DNA of 23,462 nt from an uncultured Bacteroidota bacterium (GTDB taxonomy: Bacteria; Bacteroidota; Bacteroidia; Chitinophagales; Chitinophagaceae), in contig CAIWHI010000771.1 of NCBI GenBank assembly GCA_903912435.1, positions 1 through 23,462 on the forward strand, given 5' to 3'. A program made the position numbers and the translations under genes. Shown one piece after another: positions 23,442 through 23,462 of the stretch. Positions within the stretch are counted from its first letter, which is position 1; each line of letters starts with the position of its first letter. The notes under the pieces were generated by a model. It searched no databases and was not told the DNA's origin. It saw only the letters and a program-made list of their open reading frames with translations.

Positions 23442-23462
23442 TAGTTCTTTGTTATTAATTAA

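Overview
The window reads as chromosomal DNA of a Bacteroidota bacterium, most likely of the Chitinophagaceae type (inference). Supporting signs are two secreted proteins with type IX secretion (T9SS) C-terminal sorting domains, a DUF4293 membrane protein, Bacteroidota-type -7 boxes (TAnnTTTG) upstream of many genes, AT-rich intergenic DNA and weak Shine-Dalgarno signals. No integrase, transposase, tRNA or rRNA gene was recognised.

The main result is that the window appears to hold the chromosomal origin of replication and part of the centromere. The 715-bp gap between the divergent genes nadA and serS carries four perfect DnaA boxes (TTATCCACA or its complement), one TTWTNCACA variant, several near matches and a flanking AT-rich stretch. 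About 4.5 kb to the left are two ParB-type parS palindromes: one perfect (TGTTCCACGTGGAACA, 8016-8031) beside mnmG, and one single-base variant inside the mnmG coding sequence (7500-7515). Genes next to the origin point away from it: nadA, the PA-domain gene, mnmG, recX and apaG run left, and serS and the DUF4293 gene run right. dnaA, parA and parB are not in the window.

Layout: 1-1059, 3'-truncated Hsp70-like gene (minus). 1263-3089, Pif1-like helicase (plus), overlapping tail to tail with a small SnoaL/NTF2-like gene (minus). 3516-3721, five copies of a GTCAA-N4-TTGAC element, mostly 32 bp apart, ending on the -33 region of a DUF4143 AAA ATPase promoter. 3766-4902, that ATPase. 4983-7895, apaG, recX and mnmG (minus). 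8015-8032, parS, then a small outer-membrane-type protein (plus). 9141-11165, PA-domain T9SS cargo (minus). 11430-12434, nadA (minus). 12435-13149, oriC. 13150-15051, serS and DUF4293 (plus). 15306-16292, outer-membrane barrel (minus). 16422-17842, S41 peptidase-like gene split by an apparent one-base frameshift (minus). 18087-19670, six-repeat T9SS cargo (plus), followed by a decapitated signal-peptide ORF. 19941-23153, minus-strand run of aminopeptidase P, an M16 homologue lacking the zinc motif, and an acyl-CoA thioesterase. 23187-23441, short unknown protein that may continue past the edge.

Functionally the window mixes housekeeping (tRNA modification, NAD synthesis, seryl-tRNA charging, recombination control) with envelope and secreted proteins. 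The least explained parts are the helically phased operator array with its ATPase, and the small repeats and palindromes around the split S41 gene and its neighbour.
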